A stretch of 64,000 nt of DNA from Eshraghiella crossota (GCF_025148445.1 NZ_CP102270.1:1716001-1780000); one strand, 5' to 3'. Positions 15,575 through 25,496 are shown, counted from the stretch's first letter. Translations and numbers: made by a program. The notes: a model not told the origin generated them from the letters alone.

Positions 15575-17860
15575 TTATGCTCTTAACTTAGTTCCCTTGC
15601 CGTCTCTTTTAGCTGTCTTTAATTTCTTAAGGGATACTTCTTTTCCTTTGTAATCAATGGAAATATCAGCATTTTCAGGTATGAGGTATACTTCTGCGAT
15701 TTTATCCTCTTTTTCAAGCTTAATGCCTCTTACACCTGCTGCCGATTTCTTCTTTTCAGGAATCTCATTCAACGGAAACTTAAGAAAATATCCGTTTTCT
15801 GTCTGTAAAACAACGGTCTGGCTACTGATTATAGTGCCGTCACTCTCCAATGTAATCTCAGATACTGCGTCCGTAACATGAATCATAGCTATGCTGTCAC
15901 CAATATTTAATTTGGTTGATGCAACAGTCTTCTTTGATGCATCAAATTCACTTCCGTCCACAAGTTTCATCATGCCCTGTTTTGTAACAAACAAGAACTT
16001 TCTGCCTTCAAGCTGTTTTGACGCACAAAGATATATAATTTCTTCTCCTGCGCTGTTGTAATTACCAAGATTATCTATAGGAGTTCCTTTATCACGGAAT
16101 TTGGTAAAAGGTATATTCACTACTTTTACCTGGTGAAGATTACCATTATCAGTAAAAATACATATTTTCTCTGTGTTCAGACATTTGAAAACATATTTAT
16201 TTTCGGCATATATTGTCTCCTTGTTACGTTCAAAAGATGCAGTATCAATAGTCTTTGCATAGCCGAAACGGTCCATTATGAATACAACTTCCTGCTCTAC
16301 AAACTTTGGTTCCTCATATACAGCCACTTCGCCGTCCTCTATTACCGTAAGGCGTTCCATTCCATATTCTTTTTTAATTCTTTCAAGGTCTTTTTTTATA
16401 GTCTTTTTCATGACCTTTTTACTGCCGAGAATTTCCTCATATTCGGCTATCCTTGCGAGAGTCTCCTCGTATTCTTTTTCGAGAGCCTCTATTTCAAGTC
16501 CAATGAGTTTATAAAGTCTTAATTCAAGAATTGCCGTTGCCTGTCTCTCCGTAAAATGAAGTTTTTTAGCATCTTTTTCGGACTTGTCAGACTTAAATCT
16601 GATTCCCTCGGTATCGCCTGAAATAAGGCAGTTTTTTGCCTGTTTAAGGTTAGTGCTTCCTCTTAGAATCTCTATAATAAGGTCAATGATATTGCATGCC
16701 TTTATAAGGCCTTCTTTAATTTCTTTATTGTCATATTCCTTTTTAAGAAGGGTTGTATATTTCCTTGTGTTAATTTCATACTGGAATTCCACGTTGTATC
16801 TGATTATGTCCCTGAGTCCAAGAACCTCCGGTCTGCCGTCGGCTATTGTAAGCATATTGACACCAAAAGTATCTTCCAACTTAGTCTTCTTGTATAAAAG
16901 ATGTTCAAGTTTCTTAACGTCCGCATTTTTCTTCAGTTCAAGTACAATTCTTATGCCCTCTTTAGAGGATTCGTTAGAAATATCGGTGATATCCTGTGTC
17001 TTTTTTGTCTCTATAAGGTCCACAACATCGGATATAAACTTACCGATTCCGGTGCCAATCATTGTATAAGGAATTTCCGTTATGACAAGCTTGTCTTTAT
17101 CGGTTTTCTTTTTACCGGGCTCAAATACAACTTTGCCTCGTACCTTAACCTTGCCCACGCCGCTTTCGTATATATCAGCTAACTCGCTTTTATTAATTAC
17201 AATCCCGCCGGTTGGGAAATCGGGGCCCGGAATATATTCCATAAGTTCGGCAGTTGTAATATCTTCATTGTCAAGATATGCCTCCACACCATTAATTACT
17301 TCCGTAAGATTATGTGTAGGAATACTCGTAGTCATACCTACGGCAATTCCCTCCGCTCCGTTAATAAGCAGGTTGGGAACTCTTACAGGAAGTACGGAAG
17401 GTTCTTTTTCCGTCTCATCAAAATTAGGAACAAAATCAACCACATCTTTATCAAGGTCTTTAAGATATACGTCCTGTGTAAACTTCTTAAGTCTTGCCTC
17501 CGTATATCGCATTGCAGCGGCTACGTCACCTTCTATTGAACCAAAGTTACCGTGTCCGTCCACAAGTGCCATACCTTTTTTAAAATCCTGTTCAAGTACA
17601 ACAAGGGTCTCATAAATTGAACTGTCACCGTGTGGATGATATTTACCCATGGCGTCACCTACGATACGTGCCGACTTTCTGTGAGGCTTGTCGTAGTTAA
17701 GTCCCAGCTCATTCATGGCATATAATACACGCCTCTGGACAGGTTTTAACCCGTCCCTTACATCCGGAACTGCTCTTGCGGTAATAACGCTCATGGAATA
17801 ATCTATATATGATTTCTGCATTACATCAGAATATTCTGTTTTTAAAATTGTCTCAGCCAT
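15575..17860 (-). CDS. parC: DNA topoisomerase IV subunit A
   Basis: DNA cleavage subunit of the type IIA enzyme that decatenates daughter chromosomes. The active-site tyrosine is in AAAMRYTEARL at residue 119, and the quinolone-contact helix reads HPHGDSSIYE with the usual serine at 80. I call ParC rather than GyrA because the C-terminal beta-pinwheel, although present (blades from about residue 500), lacks the QRRGGKG-type GyrA box, and 761 residues is shorter than typical GyrA. The partner parE is 19 bases upstream in the same operon. Confidence 0.88.
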   Translation of the reverse strand: MAETILKTEYSDVMQKSYIDYSMSVITARAVPDVRDGLKPVQRRVLYAMNELGLNYDKPHRKSARIVGDAMGKYHPHGDSSIYETLVVLEQDFKKGMALVDGHGNFGSIEGDVAAAMRYTEARLKKFTQDVYLKDLDKDVVDFVPNFDETEKEPSVLPVRVPNLLINGAEGIAVGMTTSIPTHNLTEVINGVEAYLDNEDITTAELMEYIPGPDFPTGGIVINKSELADIYESGVGKVKVRGKVVFEPGKKKTDKDKLVITEIPYTMIGTGIGKFISDVVDLIETKKTQDITDISNESSKEGIRIVLELKKNADVKKLEHLLYKKTKLEDTFGVNMLTIADGRPEVLGLRDIIRYNVEFQYEINTRKYTTLLKKEYDNKEIKEGLIKACNIIDLIIEILRGSTNLKQAKNCLISGDTEGIRFKSDKSEKDAKKLHFTERQATAILELRLYKLIGLEIEALEKEYEETLARIAEYEEILGSKKVMKKTIKKDLERIKKEYGMERLTVIEDGEVAVYEEPKFVEQEVVFIMDRFGYAKTIDTASFERNKETIYAENKYVFKCLNTEKICIFTDNGNLHQVKVVNIPFTKFRDKGTPIDNLGNYNSAGEEIIYLCASKQLEGRKFLFVTKQGMMKLVDGSEFDASKKTVASTKLNIGDSIAMIHVTDAVSEITLESDGTIISSQTVVLQTENGYFLKFPLNEIPEKKKSAAGVRGIKLEKEDKIAEVYLIPENADISIDYKGKEVSLKKLKTAKRDGKGTKLRA

Positions 17861-17879
17861 ATTTTAAAATATTCTCCTT

Positions 17880-19805
17880 CTAAATATCCAGTTCCGCATC
17901 ATGGGCATGAGTGTGTATAAATTCACGTCTCGGAGGTACATCCGTACCCATAAGCATCGAGGTAATATCCGACGCCATCTTGGCATCTTCAATTTCTATC
18001 TGTTTCAAAATTCTTGTCTCCGGATTAAGTGTTGTCTCCCAAAGCTGGTCCGCATCCATTTCTCCAAGACCTTTGTATCTTTGGAGTGTAAAACTGCTGC
18101 CTTCATGTTCTTTACGGTATTTTTCAAGTGCCTTGTCATCGTAAAGGTATCGTCCTTGTCCTTTTTTAGGAACCACCTTATAAAGAGGAGGTGTAGCAAG
18201 ATATATATGCCCTTCCCTTATGAGGTCAGGCATAAACCTGTAGAAAAATGTAAGCAGCAAAGTATCTATATGCGCCCCGTCAACGTCCGCATCCGTCATA
18301 AATATAATTTTGTTATACCTTAACTTACTGATATCAAAATCATTGCCATAACCCTCGGAAAAACCGCAGCCGAAAGCCGTTATCATTGTCTTGATTTCGG
18401 CATTGGCAAGAACTTTGTCCATAGATGCTTTCTCTACATTAAGAATCTTGCCTCTGATTGGAAGAATGGCCTGCGTCTTACGGTTTCTTGCTGTTTTGGC
18501 AGAGCCTCCCGCTGAATCTCCCTCTACTATAAATATCTCACATTCTTCCGGATTACGGCTCTCACAGTTGGCAAGTTTGCCATTGGTATCGCAGGAGAAT
18601 TTCTGCTTGGTTAAAAGATTGGTCTTGGCTTTTTCCTCCTGTTTACGAATTTTGGCTGCCTTTTCCGCACATGCAATTACTGATTTAAGTGTCTCAAGGT
18701 TTCTGTCAAAAAACCTTACCAGCTCCGCTGCCGTAATGTCCGCAACAACCTTGCCTGCATCCTGGTTATCAAGCTTCGTCTTAGTCTGCCCTTCAAAACG
18801 TGGTTCAGGATGTTTTACCGCAACAATCGCCGTCATTCCGTTTCTTACATCGCTTCCCGTAAAATTAACGTCTTTTTCTTTGAGTATTCCAAGCTCTCTT
18901 GCGTACTTATTAATAACCGTCGTAAACTGGGTCTTAAAACCTGTAAGGTGGGTTCCGCCCTCTGCGGTATAGATATTATTGCAAAAACCAAGTATCTGTT
19001 CCTGAAATTCGTCAACATACTGGAATGCACATTCAACTTCTATTCCGTCCCTGCTACCCTTATAATATGCTACATCATGTACTGCCTCTTTGTTCTCGTT
19101 AAGAGCTTTTACATAAGCGGTTATACCCTCTTCTTCATGGAAAGTTACCTTTTTTTCTTCACCTTTTCTTGCATTTTCAAACACAATAGTAAGACCGGGA
19201 TTAAGATATGCCGTTTCATGGAGACGGTTTTCTATACTCTCAGCCTTAAATTCAGTCTTTTCAAATATTGTGTTATCAGGTAAAAAGGTTACACTTGTAC
19301 CCGTGTCGTTCTTACGGCAGGTACCGCACTCACGCAGTTTATATACAGCCTTGCCTCTTTCGTAACGCTGTTCATATACAATTCCGCCCTGTTTAATTCT
19401 TACCTCCAACCACTCTGAAAGTGCATTAACAACAGAAGCACCTACACCGTGAAGTCCTCCAGATATCTTATAGCCTCCGTCTCCGAACTTTCCGCCGGCA
19501 TGAAGTACGGTAAATACTACTTCCACTGCGGGAATTCCTGCCTTTGGATGAATACCTGTTGGAATTCCTCGTCCGTTGTCCGTTATCGTGGCTGTTCCGT
19601 CATTATTAAGCGTTACATATATCGTATCGCAATATCCTGCCAGATGTTCGTCCACGGAGTTATCCGCTATTTCATAAATAAGATGATTAAGTCCCTTTGT
19701 TGACACGCTTCCTATGTACATTCCCGGTCTTTTTCTTACTGCTTCAAGACCTTCAAGAATAGAAATAGATGACGCATCATACACGTTATTGACCTTCGTT
19801 GCCAT
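17880..19805 (-). CDS. parE: DNA topoisomerase IV subunit B
   Basis: ATPase subunit of topoisomerase IV. The GHKL site shows EIADNSVDEHLAG, TDNGRGIP and GLHGVGASVVNAL; the TOPRIM domain has EGDSAGGSAK and the DADVDGAHI metal motif. I use the ATG of MATKVNNVYD with a GAGGAAT site; an in-frame ATG seven codons earlier lacks one. 641 residues matches ParE/GyrB of Gram-positives. It opens the long minus-strand operon running through parC, moxR, DUF58, a membrane protein, MATE and the phosphatase. Confidence 0.9.
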   Translation of the reverse strand: MATKVNNVYDASSISILEGLEAVRKRPGMYIGSVSTKGLNHLIYEIADNSVDEHLAGYCDTIYVTLNNDGTATITDNGRGIPTGIHPKAGIPAVEVVFTVLHAGGKFGDGGYKISGGLHGVGASVVNALSEWLEVRIKQGGIVYEQRYERGKAVYKLRECGTCRKNDTGTSVTFLPDNTIFEKTEFKAESIENRLHETAYLNPGLTIVFENARKGEEKKVTFHEEEGITAYVKALNENKEAVHDVAYYKGSRDGIEVECAFQYVDEFQEQILGFCNNIYTAEGGTHLTGFKTQFTTVINKYARELGILKEKDVNFTGSDVRNGMTAIVAVKHPEPRFEGQTKTKLDNQDAGKVVADITAAELVRFFDRNLETLKSVIACAEKAAKIRKQEEKAKTNLLTKQKFSCDTNGKLANCESRNPEECEIFIVEGDSAGGSAKTARNRKTQAILPIRGKILNVEKASMDKVLANAEIKTMITAFGCGFSEGYGNDFDISKLRYNKIIFMTDADVDGAHIDTLLLTFFYRFMPDLIREGHIYLATPPLYKVVPKKGQGRYLYDDKALEKYRKEHEGSSFTLQRYKGLGEMDADQLWETTLNPETRILKQIEIEDAKMASDITSMLMGTDVPPRREFIHTHAHDAELDI

Positions 19806-19872
19806 TAATAATTCCTCGCTATACAAAATATAGAATCATTTTAGCACTTTTTCATGAAATATTCTACTTTTA

Positions 19873-20538
19873 TTATTTTTCGGTGATTTCACCATCCTCA
19901 ATTCTCACTATACGGTCTGCATATCCTGAAATAAATTCATCATGGGTTACAAGAATTATTGTTTTATGCTGTTCTTTTAACTTATCAAATATGTCCATTA
20001 TATTTTTTCCGTTAGTCTTATCAAGGGAACCTGTAGGCTCGTCTGCAAGGATTATGTCATTATCTGCCACAAGTGCTCTCGCTATGGCACATCTTTGTTT
20101 TTCACCTCCCGAGATTTCTGACGGGGTTTTCTTCGCCAAATCAATAATTCCCACATCCGTAAGGGCTTTCTCCACCATGCTTTTACGTTCTTTTTTTCTG
20201 ATGCCTCTGGCTATAAGGGGCACCTCCGTATTTTCGTATACGGTATAAAAATTCATTAATGCGTAATTCTGGAATATGAAGCTTATATGTTCTTTTCTGA
20301 ACCTGTTAAGTTCCTTATTATTCATTGCTCCAACATTAATGTCATTATAAAAATATGTACCCTGGGATATCTTATCAAGTCCTCCGAGAATATTTAACAG
20401 AGTAGATTTTCCTGAGCCGGAAGCACCCATTACGGCAACATATTCGCCGTCCTCTATCCTGAGATTGACATTTTTCAGTGCACTTGTTACAACTTTTCCG
20501 GAATTGTAATCTTTCTTTATATTTTTTAATTCTATCAT
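19873..20538 (-). CDS. ABC transporter ATP-binding protein (MacB/LolD type)
   Basis: A 221-residue nucleotide-binding protein with Walker A GASGSGKST near residue 38-46, the signature ISGGEKQR near 143, Walker B IILADEPTGSLD near 163 and the H-loop in LVTHD near 196. The sequence family (GGLDKISQGTY, ALMNFYTVYENTEVPL) is that of MacB, LolD and FtsE-like ATPases which work with FtsX-type permeases. The ATG abuts the stop of the permease gene, whose last codons contain the GGAGG site, so the three genes form one exporter. Substrate unknown; antimicrobial peptide resistance is common for this type. Confidence 0.92.
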   Translation of the reverse strand: MIELKNIKKDYNSGKVVTSALKNVNLRIEDGEYVAVMGASGSGKSTLLNILGGLDKISQGTYFYNDINVGAMNNKELNRFRKEHISFIFQNYALMNFYTVYENTEVPLIARGIRKKERKSMVEKALTDVGIIDLAKKTPSEISGGEKQRCAIARALVADNDIILADEPTGSLDKTNGKNIMDIFDKLKEQHKTIILVTHDEFISGYADRIVRIEDGEITEK

Positions 20539-21792
20539 TTAAAGTATACCTCCACGAAGATAATCTACCGTCTGTTTTTTATTAAATATAATCACCGGAG
20601 CGGCTGATGAAATCACAGAAACAGCCAATGAAATTAATACGACAGGAGCCAGAACTTTCTTTGTGAAAACTTCATTGATTATCATATGGTTTATCATATT
20701 GGTGCAGTAAAATTTATGCCATAAAACCATCATGAGTACGGACGCAAGTATTACCGAAATTACCGCTGAATACAAATTCTTCAAAAAGATTATTGTATTG
20801 ACATCTTTTTTATCAAGTCCGTTTGCCATCCATATTCCATAAGTTCCCGACTGCCTGATACAACTGCAGGTCTGGTTAAAACTAAGTGAAACAACCATAA
20901 AAAGTACAAATACAACAGCGACTTCAAAAAGTCCTTTGGTGCTTTTTTTACTTTCTCTATCCATATAATTTATAACCGATGATATCTTTATAACTCTTAC
21001 TATGTCGTCATTTAATGCGGCTGCTGTCTCAATCTTATCTGATACAGTTTCACAGTCTTTGGGTTCACAATAAACATACATTCCATCAGAATTTACTGTG
21101 GGTACAACTTCAACAATTCCGTATTTAAGGGAATAACTTCCCTTTTTTTCGCTGTTACCTGTGGAATATATCATACTGTCTATGATTGCCGATTTCTTAT
21201 TGAGAAAACCCGCTACAACATATCTTCTGACAGTCTCGCCTTTAATATTTTGTTGTTCAAAAGTATCTCCACAGGATATTTTTCCCCGATATACCTCACT
21301 CAAATATATAAGGGTATCATTTCCCAAAGTATCATATTCTGATGGTTTTTTACCTTCTGTAAGCTTCAGATTCATGACATCCCACATACCTTTTGACATA
21401 ACCACAGTCTCTATGCCATCGTATTCCTCATATTCTTCCTTTGAATAAAAAGCCTGATGACCTTCCTGGACTTCCCTTAATTTCTTAAGTGCCGGCGTAC
21501 TGTTCATTCCGGCAAAATATACGTTTCCGTAGTTTTCAATCTCCGGAATTGATTCTATAATTTCTTTGCCATTGACATCATCTGATTTAAACTCCACATA
21601 TAAAAGCCCTTCTATATCTTTTGAAAGTGCCATATTGACTCTGGATTTGTAAATGCCGGACGTTGACGTCATATAGATAATCTGCATTACAATACATAAA
21701 AATGCCACGGTAGTAATAAGTGCTGCCCTGAATTTCCATTTATCGTTAATACACATATCCAGTGCAACTTTTAATTTAGATTTAAACTTCAT
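20539..21792 (-). CDS. FtsX-like ABC permease
   Basis: 417 residues: an N-terminal helix (about 22-44), a long extracytoplasmic domain (about 50-280) and three C-terminal helices with the FtsX-like spacing (near 286-305, 330-350 and 380-400), ending in a positively charged tail. The extracellular domain is unlike a named one. It starts on the last base of the neighbouring permease gene and is directly followed by its ATPase. It should pair with the other permease as a heterodimer. Confidence 0.82.
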   Translation of the reverse strand: MKFKSKLKVALDMCINDKWKFRAALITTVAFLCIVMQIIYMTSTSGIYKSRVNMALSKDIEGLLYVEFKSDDVNGKEIIESIPEIENYGNVYFAGMNSTPALKKLREVQEGHQAFYSKEEYEEYDGIETVVMSKGMWDVMNLKLTEGKKPSEYDTLGNDTLIYLSEVYRGKISCGDTFEQQNIKGETVRRYVVAGFLNKKSAIIDSMIYSTGNSEKKGSYSLKYGIVEVVPTVNSDGMYVYCEPKDCETVSDKIETAAALNDDIVRVIKISSVINYMDRESKKSTKGLFEVAVVFVLFMVVSLSFNQTCSCIRQSGTYGIWMANGLDKKDVNTIIFLKNLYSAVISVILASVLMMVLWHKFYCTNMINHMIINEVFTKKVLAPVVLISLAVSVISSAAPVIIFNKKQTVDYLRGGIL

Positions 21793-22895
21793 TATATGCT
21801 TCCCTCCCTGTTAATTTTATTGATAATCTTATCTGATTTACAATAATAGATAAGGGACGTTATTAACAAAATAAATATGATTAAAATAAACGACGCACCC
21901 GTTGAAACCATTGTGTATTTCATTACGGATATTTTTTCATATCCTAAAACCAGATAGTCAACTATGTACTGGAATATAAATGAAATTACCGATCCGGAAA
22001 TCCACGAAATCAATGCAACAATGTACATTGGAAAATATATCCGGGTTATGCTGATTCCATATATTTTTTTAATGATTATCGTTTCTTTTTCCCTGTCTAT
22101 AAACCATATCATTGTCTGTACTAAAAGCCCAAAACATGCCATTGACAGCAAGACAAATAAAATAGGTTTAAAAATTCTGTTAGTAACATCATGGCTGTAT
22201 ACAATCCTGCCGTCCTCTGCCTGGTCATCTTCTTCTTTCAAAACCATATTATATTTCTCTGCATCAGCTCTAATAAGTTCTTTTATATTACTGTCTGCCG
22301 AAAAGATTGTGAAGGAATTATTTCCGCTTGACGAAACCGTCTGATTCACAATATAATCTGCTATTTGTTCCTTTGAAACCTCAGAAAAGTCCCCGTATCT
22401 GGCATGTATCATTGAATTTTTTTCAAATCCGTCACTGTCAAGATATCCTAATACGTCAAACTCCTCTGAATATATTTTTATCTTGTTGTTTTTACAATAA
22501 TATTTTATATCATTGCCTACATACACGCCTTTGCCCTGATTAAAATATTCATCATCCTCATTTGTACTGAGATATAATCTGCACAACACGTTATCTCCGT
22601 CAGATACTTCTAATGCCATAGGATACACCCAAATCCGGCAATCTGCTGACGATATATCATCAAAGAAAGCTTTTACATTTTTTACAGCATTACTTTTATA
22701 CTCCTGATATTGTATATTTCCACCTGAATTATCATTAACGGCTACATAATACATCTCATCCTGTGAAGCACTACCGCCTTTTTGAGCATAAAAAGCTACT
22801 GCTGCCCAAACATTGGTAAGGGCTGCAGTAGCTATAGTTATTTCAAATATTAAAATTAGAATTACAGGAAACATTCTGGAATATAATTTTGTCAT
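21792..22895 (-). CDS. Membrane permease subunit of the ABC exporter
   Basis: A 367-residue protein with one N-terminal helix (residues 8-33), an extracytoplasmic domain of roughly 190 residues and three late helices (about 235-255, 283-305 and 325-350), the same plan as the next gene. I place the start at the ATG with GGGG eight bases upstream rather than at a TTG two codons earlier that is too close to it. It lies 21 bases downstream of thrC and shares one base with the next permease gene. Substrate unknown. Confidence 0.75.
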   Translation of the reverse strand: MTKLYSRMFPVILILIFEITIATAALTNVWAAVAFYAQKGGSASQDEMYYVAVNDNSGGNIQYQEYKSNAVKNVKAFFDDISSADCRIWVYPMALEVSDGDNVLCRLYLSTNEDDEYFNQGKGVYVGNDIKYYCKNNKIKIYSEEFDVLGYLDSDGFEKNSMIHARYGDFSEVSKEQIADYIVNQTVSSSGNNSFTIFSADSNIKELIRADAEKYNMVLKEEDDQAEDGRIVYSHDVTNRIFKPILFVLLSMACFGLLVQTMIWFIDREKETIIIKKIYGISITRIYFPMYIVALISWISGSVISFIFQYIVDYLVLGYEKISVMKYTMVSTGASFILIIFILLITSLIYYCKSDKIINKINREGSI

Positions 22896-22916
22896 TTCCA
22901 ATTCCCCTTTTTGTCT

Positions 22917-24410
22917 TTATTTAATTCCCAGTATATCCTTAACAACAGCTTTCATTTCTGTCTTATCGCACACTCTGTCATGGAGAACAGGTGCTGTCCT
23001 GATATCTTCGATTGCCTGTGGAACTGCAACATTGGCGATTCTGCTAAGTTCGTCAACGAGTTCAAAATCTGTCATCTTGTCATATTTTGCCTTATCAATA
23101 GCATCCATTACGCTTCTTGTGAATTTGAATGGGCTTGCTGTTGATGCAATTACAGTCTTAGTCTCATCGGATGTCTCTGCAACGTATTTCTTATATACGC
23201 TTGCGGCAACTGCTGTATGTGTATCGATTACATAGCCTGTGTTGTAGTAAATAGACTTAATAGCTTCCGCTGTCTCTGCTTCACTTGCATAGTTGCCGTA
23301 GAAATCTTCAAGCTTGGCTCTCATATCATCAGTAATTGTATATCTGCCGTCTTTCTTAAGGCTGTCCATAAGCTCTTTATTAGTGTTGGCATCATCACCT
23401 GCTATTCTGTAGATAAGTCTTTCAAGGTTGCTTGAAATAAGAATATCCATAGATGGAGAAGATGTAAGGACAAATTCCCTGTTTCTGTCATAAGTTCCTG
23501 TTTTGAAGAAATCAAAAAGGACTTTATTTTCATTGGATGCACAGATAAGCTTTGCAATTGGAAGTCCCATATTCTTAGCATAATATGCGGCAAGAATGTT
23601 ACCGAAATTACCTGTAGGAACTACAACATTGATTCTGTCACCGTTCTTAATCTCGTTATTGGCAAGAAGTCTTGTATAAGCATATACATAATATACAACC
23701 TGTGGAACAAGTCTTCCTATATTGATAGAGTTAGCTGATGAGAACTGGAATCCGTTAGCATCAAGTTCTTTAGCTAATTCGCTGTCTCCGAACATTGTCT
23801 TAACGCCTGTCTGGGCATCGTCAAAATTACCTTCAATTCCTACAACGTATGTATTATCGCCCTTCTGGGTAACCATCTGCTTCTCCTGAATTGGGCTTAC
23901 ACCGTGCTTTGGATAAAATACGATTATCTTGGTTCCCTTAACATCGGCAAATCCTGCAAGGGCAGCCTTACCTGTATCACCTGATGTAGCTGTAAGAATT
24001 ACGATATCATTCTTAATATTGTTCTTTCTGGCACTTGTTGTTAAAAGATGTGGAAGAATAGATAATGCCATATCCTTAAAAGCTATTGTTGCACCATGGA
24101 ACAATTCAAGGAAATATGCGCCGTCTGCATTAACAAGCGGTGCTATCTCATCTGTATCAAATTTACTGTCATATGCTTTATTAATACAATTCTTGAGTTC
24201 TTCCTCTGTAAAGTCAGTAATAAATAACTTCATTACTTCATAAGCTACTTCTCTGTAATCCATTCCTGCAAGTTCTTCAAGAGAAACGTCCAATGCCGGA
24301 ATTGATTCAGGTACATACAACCCTCCATCAGCTGCAAGACCTTTCAAAATTGCCTGAGAGGCAGTTACTTTAACATCAGCACTTCTTGTACTTCTATATA
24401 ACAGACTCAT
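22917..24410 (-). CDS. thrC: Threonine synthase
   Basis: PLP enzyme that converts O-phosphohomoserine to threonine. The start LLYRSTRS and the block ILKGLAADGGLYVPE are characteristic of the long threonine synthases, and the PLP lysine is in ATIAFKDMALS near residue 115; the phosphate-binding loop is ATSGDTGKAA near 145. Of two nearby in-frame ATGs, I use the second (497 residues); the first, two codons upstream, is also possible since the AGGA site is ambiguous. The ABC exporter genes follow at 21 bases, an operon link with no obvious functional reason. Confidence 0.95.
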   Translation of the reverse strand: MSLLYRSTRSADVKVTASQAILKGLAADGGLYVPESIPALDVSLEELAGMDYREVAYEVMKLFITDFTEEELKNCINKAYDSKFDTDEIAPLVNADGAYFLELFHGATIAFKDMALSILPHLLTTSARKNNIKNDIVILTATSGDTGKAALAGFADVKGTKIIVFYPKHGVSPIQEKQMVTQKGDNTYVVGIEGNFDDAQTGVKTMFGDSELAKELDANGFQFSSANSINIGRLVPQVVYYVYAYTRLLANNEIKNGDRINVVVPTGNFGNILAAYYAKNMGLPIAKLICASNENKVLFDFFKTGTYDRNREFVLTSSPSMDILISSNLERLIYRIAGDDANTNKELMDSLKKDGRYTITDDMRAKLEDFYGNYASEAETAEAIKSIYYNTGYVIDTHTAVAASVYKKYVAETSDETKTVIASTASPFKFTRSVMDAIDKAKYDKMTDFELVDELSRIANVAVPQAIEDIRTAPVLHDRVCDKTEMKAVVKDILGIK

Positions 24411-24450
24411 TACCATACCATCCTTTATATTTATCTTTAAATTTCATCAT

Positions 24451-24479
24451 ATTATACCATAACTAAAAATGGTCTTCAA
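24451..24479 (-). promoter_or_regulatory. Promoter of thrC
   Basis: TTGAAG, 17 bases, TATAAT with a TGG extended -10 on the minus strand. The -35 lies inside the terminator stem of the upstream gene. Confidence 0.75.
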
Positions 24480-24499
24480 TCATTTTTTGAAGACCATTT
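24464..24499 (-). terminator. Terminator of the cell wall hydrolase gene
   Basis: A 12-bp perfect stem (AAATGGTCTTCA and complement) followed on the minus strand by a T-run. It overlaps the thrC promoter. Confidence 0.85.
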
Positions 24500-24508
24500 C
24501 ATTAACCG

Positions 24509-25201
24509 TTAAAATGTAAAATATACATGTCCGCCATACTCGAACAATCTTGTAAGTGCCGACACATGCCATGCTCCGGCATTAACACTGTAATTCGATG
24601 CAAAGAAAAGTGCTCCCATGGAGTAATCCTCACCGTACAATGCTCTCTGAACCGCCTCAACGGTTTCGTTTGTTACATAAACCGAATAGAATCTTCCGTC
24701 CGCCACAGGCTGGAACTGCTCACCGTTTCCCTGAAAAATAACTTCAGTAATAGTATTAGGGAATCTTGAACTTCTTACTCTGTTAATAATAACATCCGCA
24801 ACCATTATCTTTGACATTATATCTCCTCCGGTTGCTTCTGCCTCTACTATTTTTAAAAAATTATTATAATCTTCATCCGTACACGGAATTACATAAGATG
24901 GTGCTGCTGCCTCCTGTGTCTCTTCTTCAACAGGTGTTTCTGTTTCCTCAACCGTCTGTTCTTCCGATACTGCTGTTTCTGTCTCTTCTTCCTGCGGTAT
25001 TTCCACATCTGTAAATCTTACCGTATTAAAACTATCCATTACAAGATTAAGTCTATTGTCTTCAGTAATCATTACCGAAACAGGTGTTTCAGGAGTTGAA
25101 TTATCGTTATCTGATTTCTTACCCGGTGCAAATGCCAGGGTTATTCCAGATATCATCAACATAGCAATGATAATAATATTTTTTTTCAAAAATTTAATCA
25201 T
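24509..25201 (-). CDS. SleB-like cell wall hydrolase
   Basis: Secreted or membrane-anchored hydrolase of the SleB/CwlJ type. A hydrophobic N-terminal segment (residues 9-27) acts as signal or anchor, a Glu/Thr-rich linker covers about 70-105, and the catalytic domain starts at DEDYNNFLKIVEAEA with the proposed glutamate in VEAEATGG. It ends ALYGEDYSMGALFFAS...GGHVYF, the family's usual end. Related enzymes are lytic transglycosylases of spore cortex, but similar proteins occur in vegetative wall turnover. It has its own strong promoter and terminator. Confidence 0.88.
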   Translation of the reverse strand: MIKFLKKNIIIIAMLMISGITLAFAPGKKSDNDNSTPETPVSVMITEDNRLNLVMDSFNTVRFTDVEIPQEEETETAVSEEQTVEETETPVEEETQEAAAPSYVIPCTDEDYNNFLKIVEAEATGGDIMSKIMVADVIINRVRSSRFPNTITEVIFQGNGEQFQPVADGRFYSVYVTNETVEAVQRALYGEDYSMGALFFASNYSVNAGAWHVSALTRLFEYGGHVYFTF

Positions 25202-25239
25202 ACAATATCTCTTTCCTTTTTTATTTTTAACACACGGTG

Positions 25240-25269
25240 ATTATAATTTGATTTTTTTCAGGGTGTCAA
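25240..25269 (-). promoter_or_regulatory. Strong promoter of the cell wall hydrolase gene
   Basis: Perfect TTGACA and TATAAT hexamers 18 bases apart on the minus strand. The -35 lies in the loop and one arm of an inverted repeat (AGGGTGT/ACACCCT, 25260-25280). Confidence 0.8.
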
Positions 25270-25287
25270 CAAAACACCCTTTTTTTG
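25260..25287 (+). terminator. Hairpin with T-run overlapping the hydrolase promoter
   Basis: AGGGTGT, 7-base loop, ACACCCT, then seven Ts on the plus strand. No plus-strand gene ends here, so it may block antisense transcription or act as an operator for the minus promoter. Confidence 0.4.
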
Positions 25288-25469
25288 GTAAAAAGTACCT
25301 CTGTAACAATTTTGTAATAATTATGTCCGTCATTTTATATAAATTTCTTGGATTTAAAATGAAATTATTGTGCATATTTTATTGTATAATTAATTTATGT
25401 TCATATTTAGTTCACAAAAGAATGGTTATTTTCTGCAATCCCATCCCATTTTTTAGCCTGAAAAAGTAT

Positions 25470-25496
25470 AAAAAGTGGTGTGTGTCACCACTTTTT
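25470..25496. terminator. Bidirectional terminator-like hairpin
   Basis: AAAAAGTGGTG, TGTGT loop, CACCACTTTTT: an 11-bp stem with T-runs on both strands. Confidence 0.65.

Noticed and set aside
16133..17615. Long open frames on the plus strand opposite parC
   Set aside because: They mirror the coding strand of a strongly conserved gene, have no ribosome binding sites and low-complexity Ser/Leu composition.
15575..19805. GyrA/GyrB identity for the topoisomerase pair
   Set aside because: The A subunit lacks the QRRGGKG-type GyrA box and is short; topoisomerase IV fits better, although the B subunit alone would not decide.
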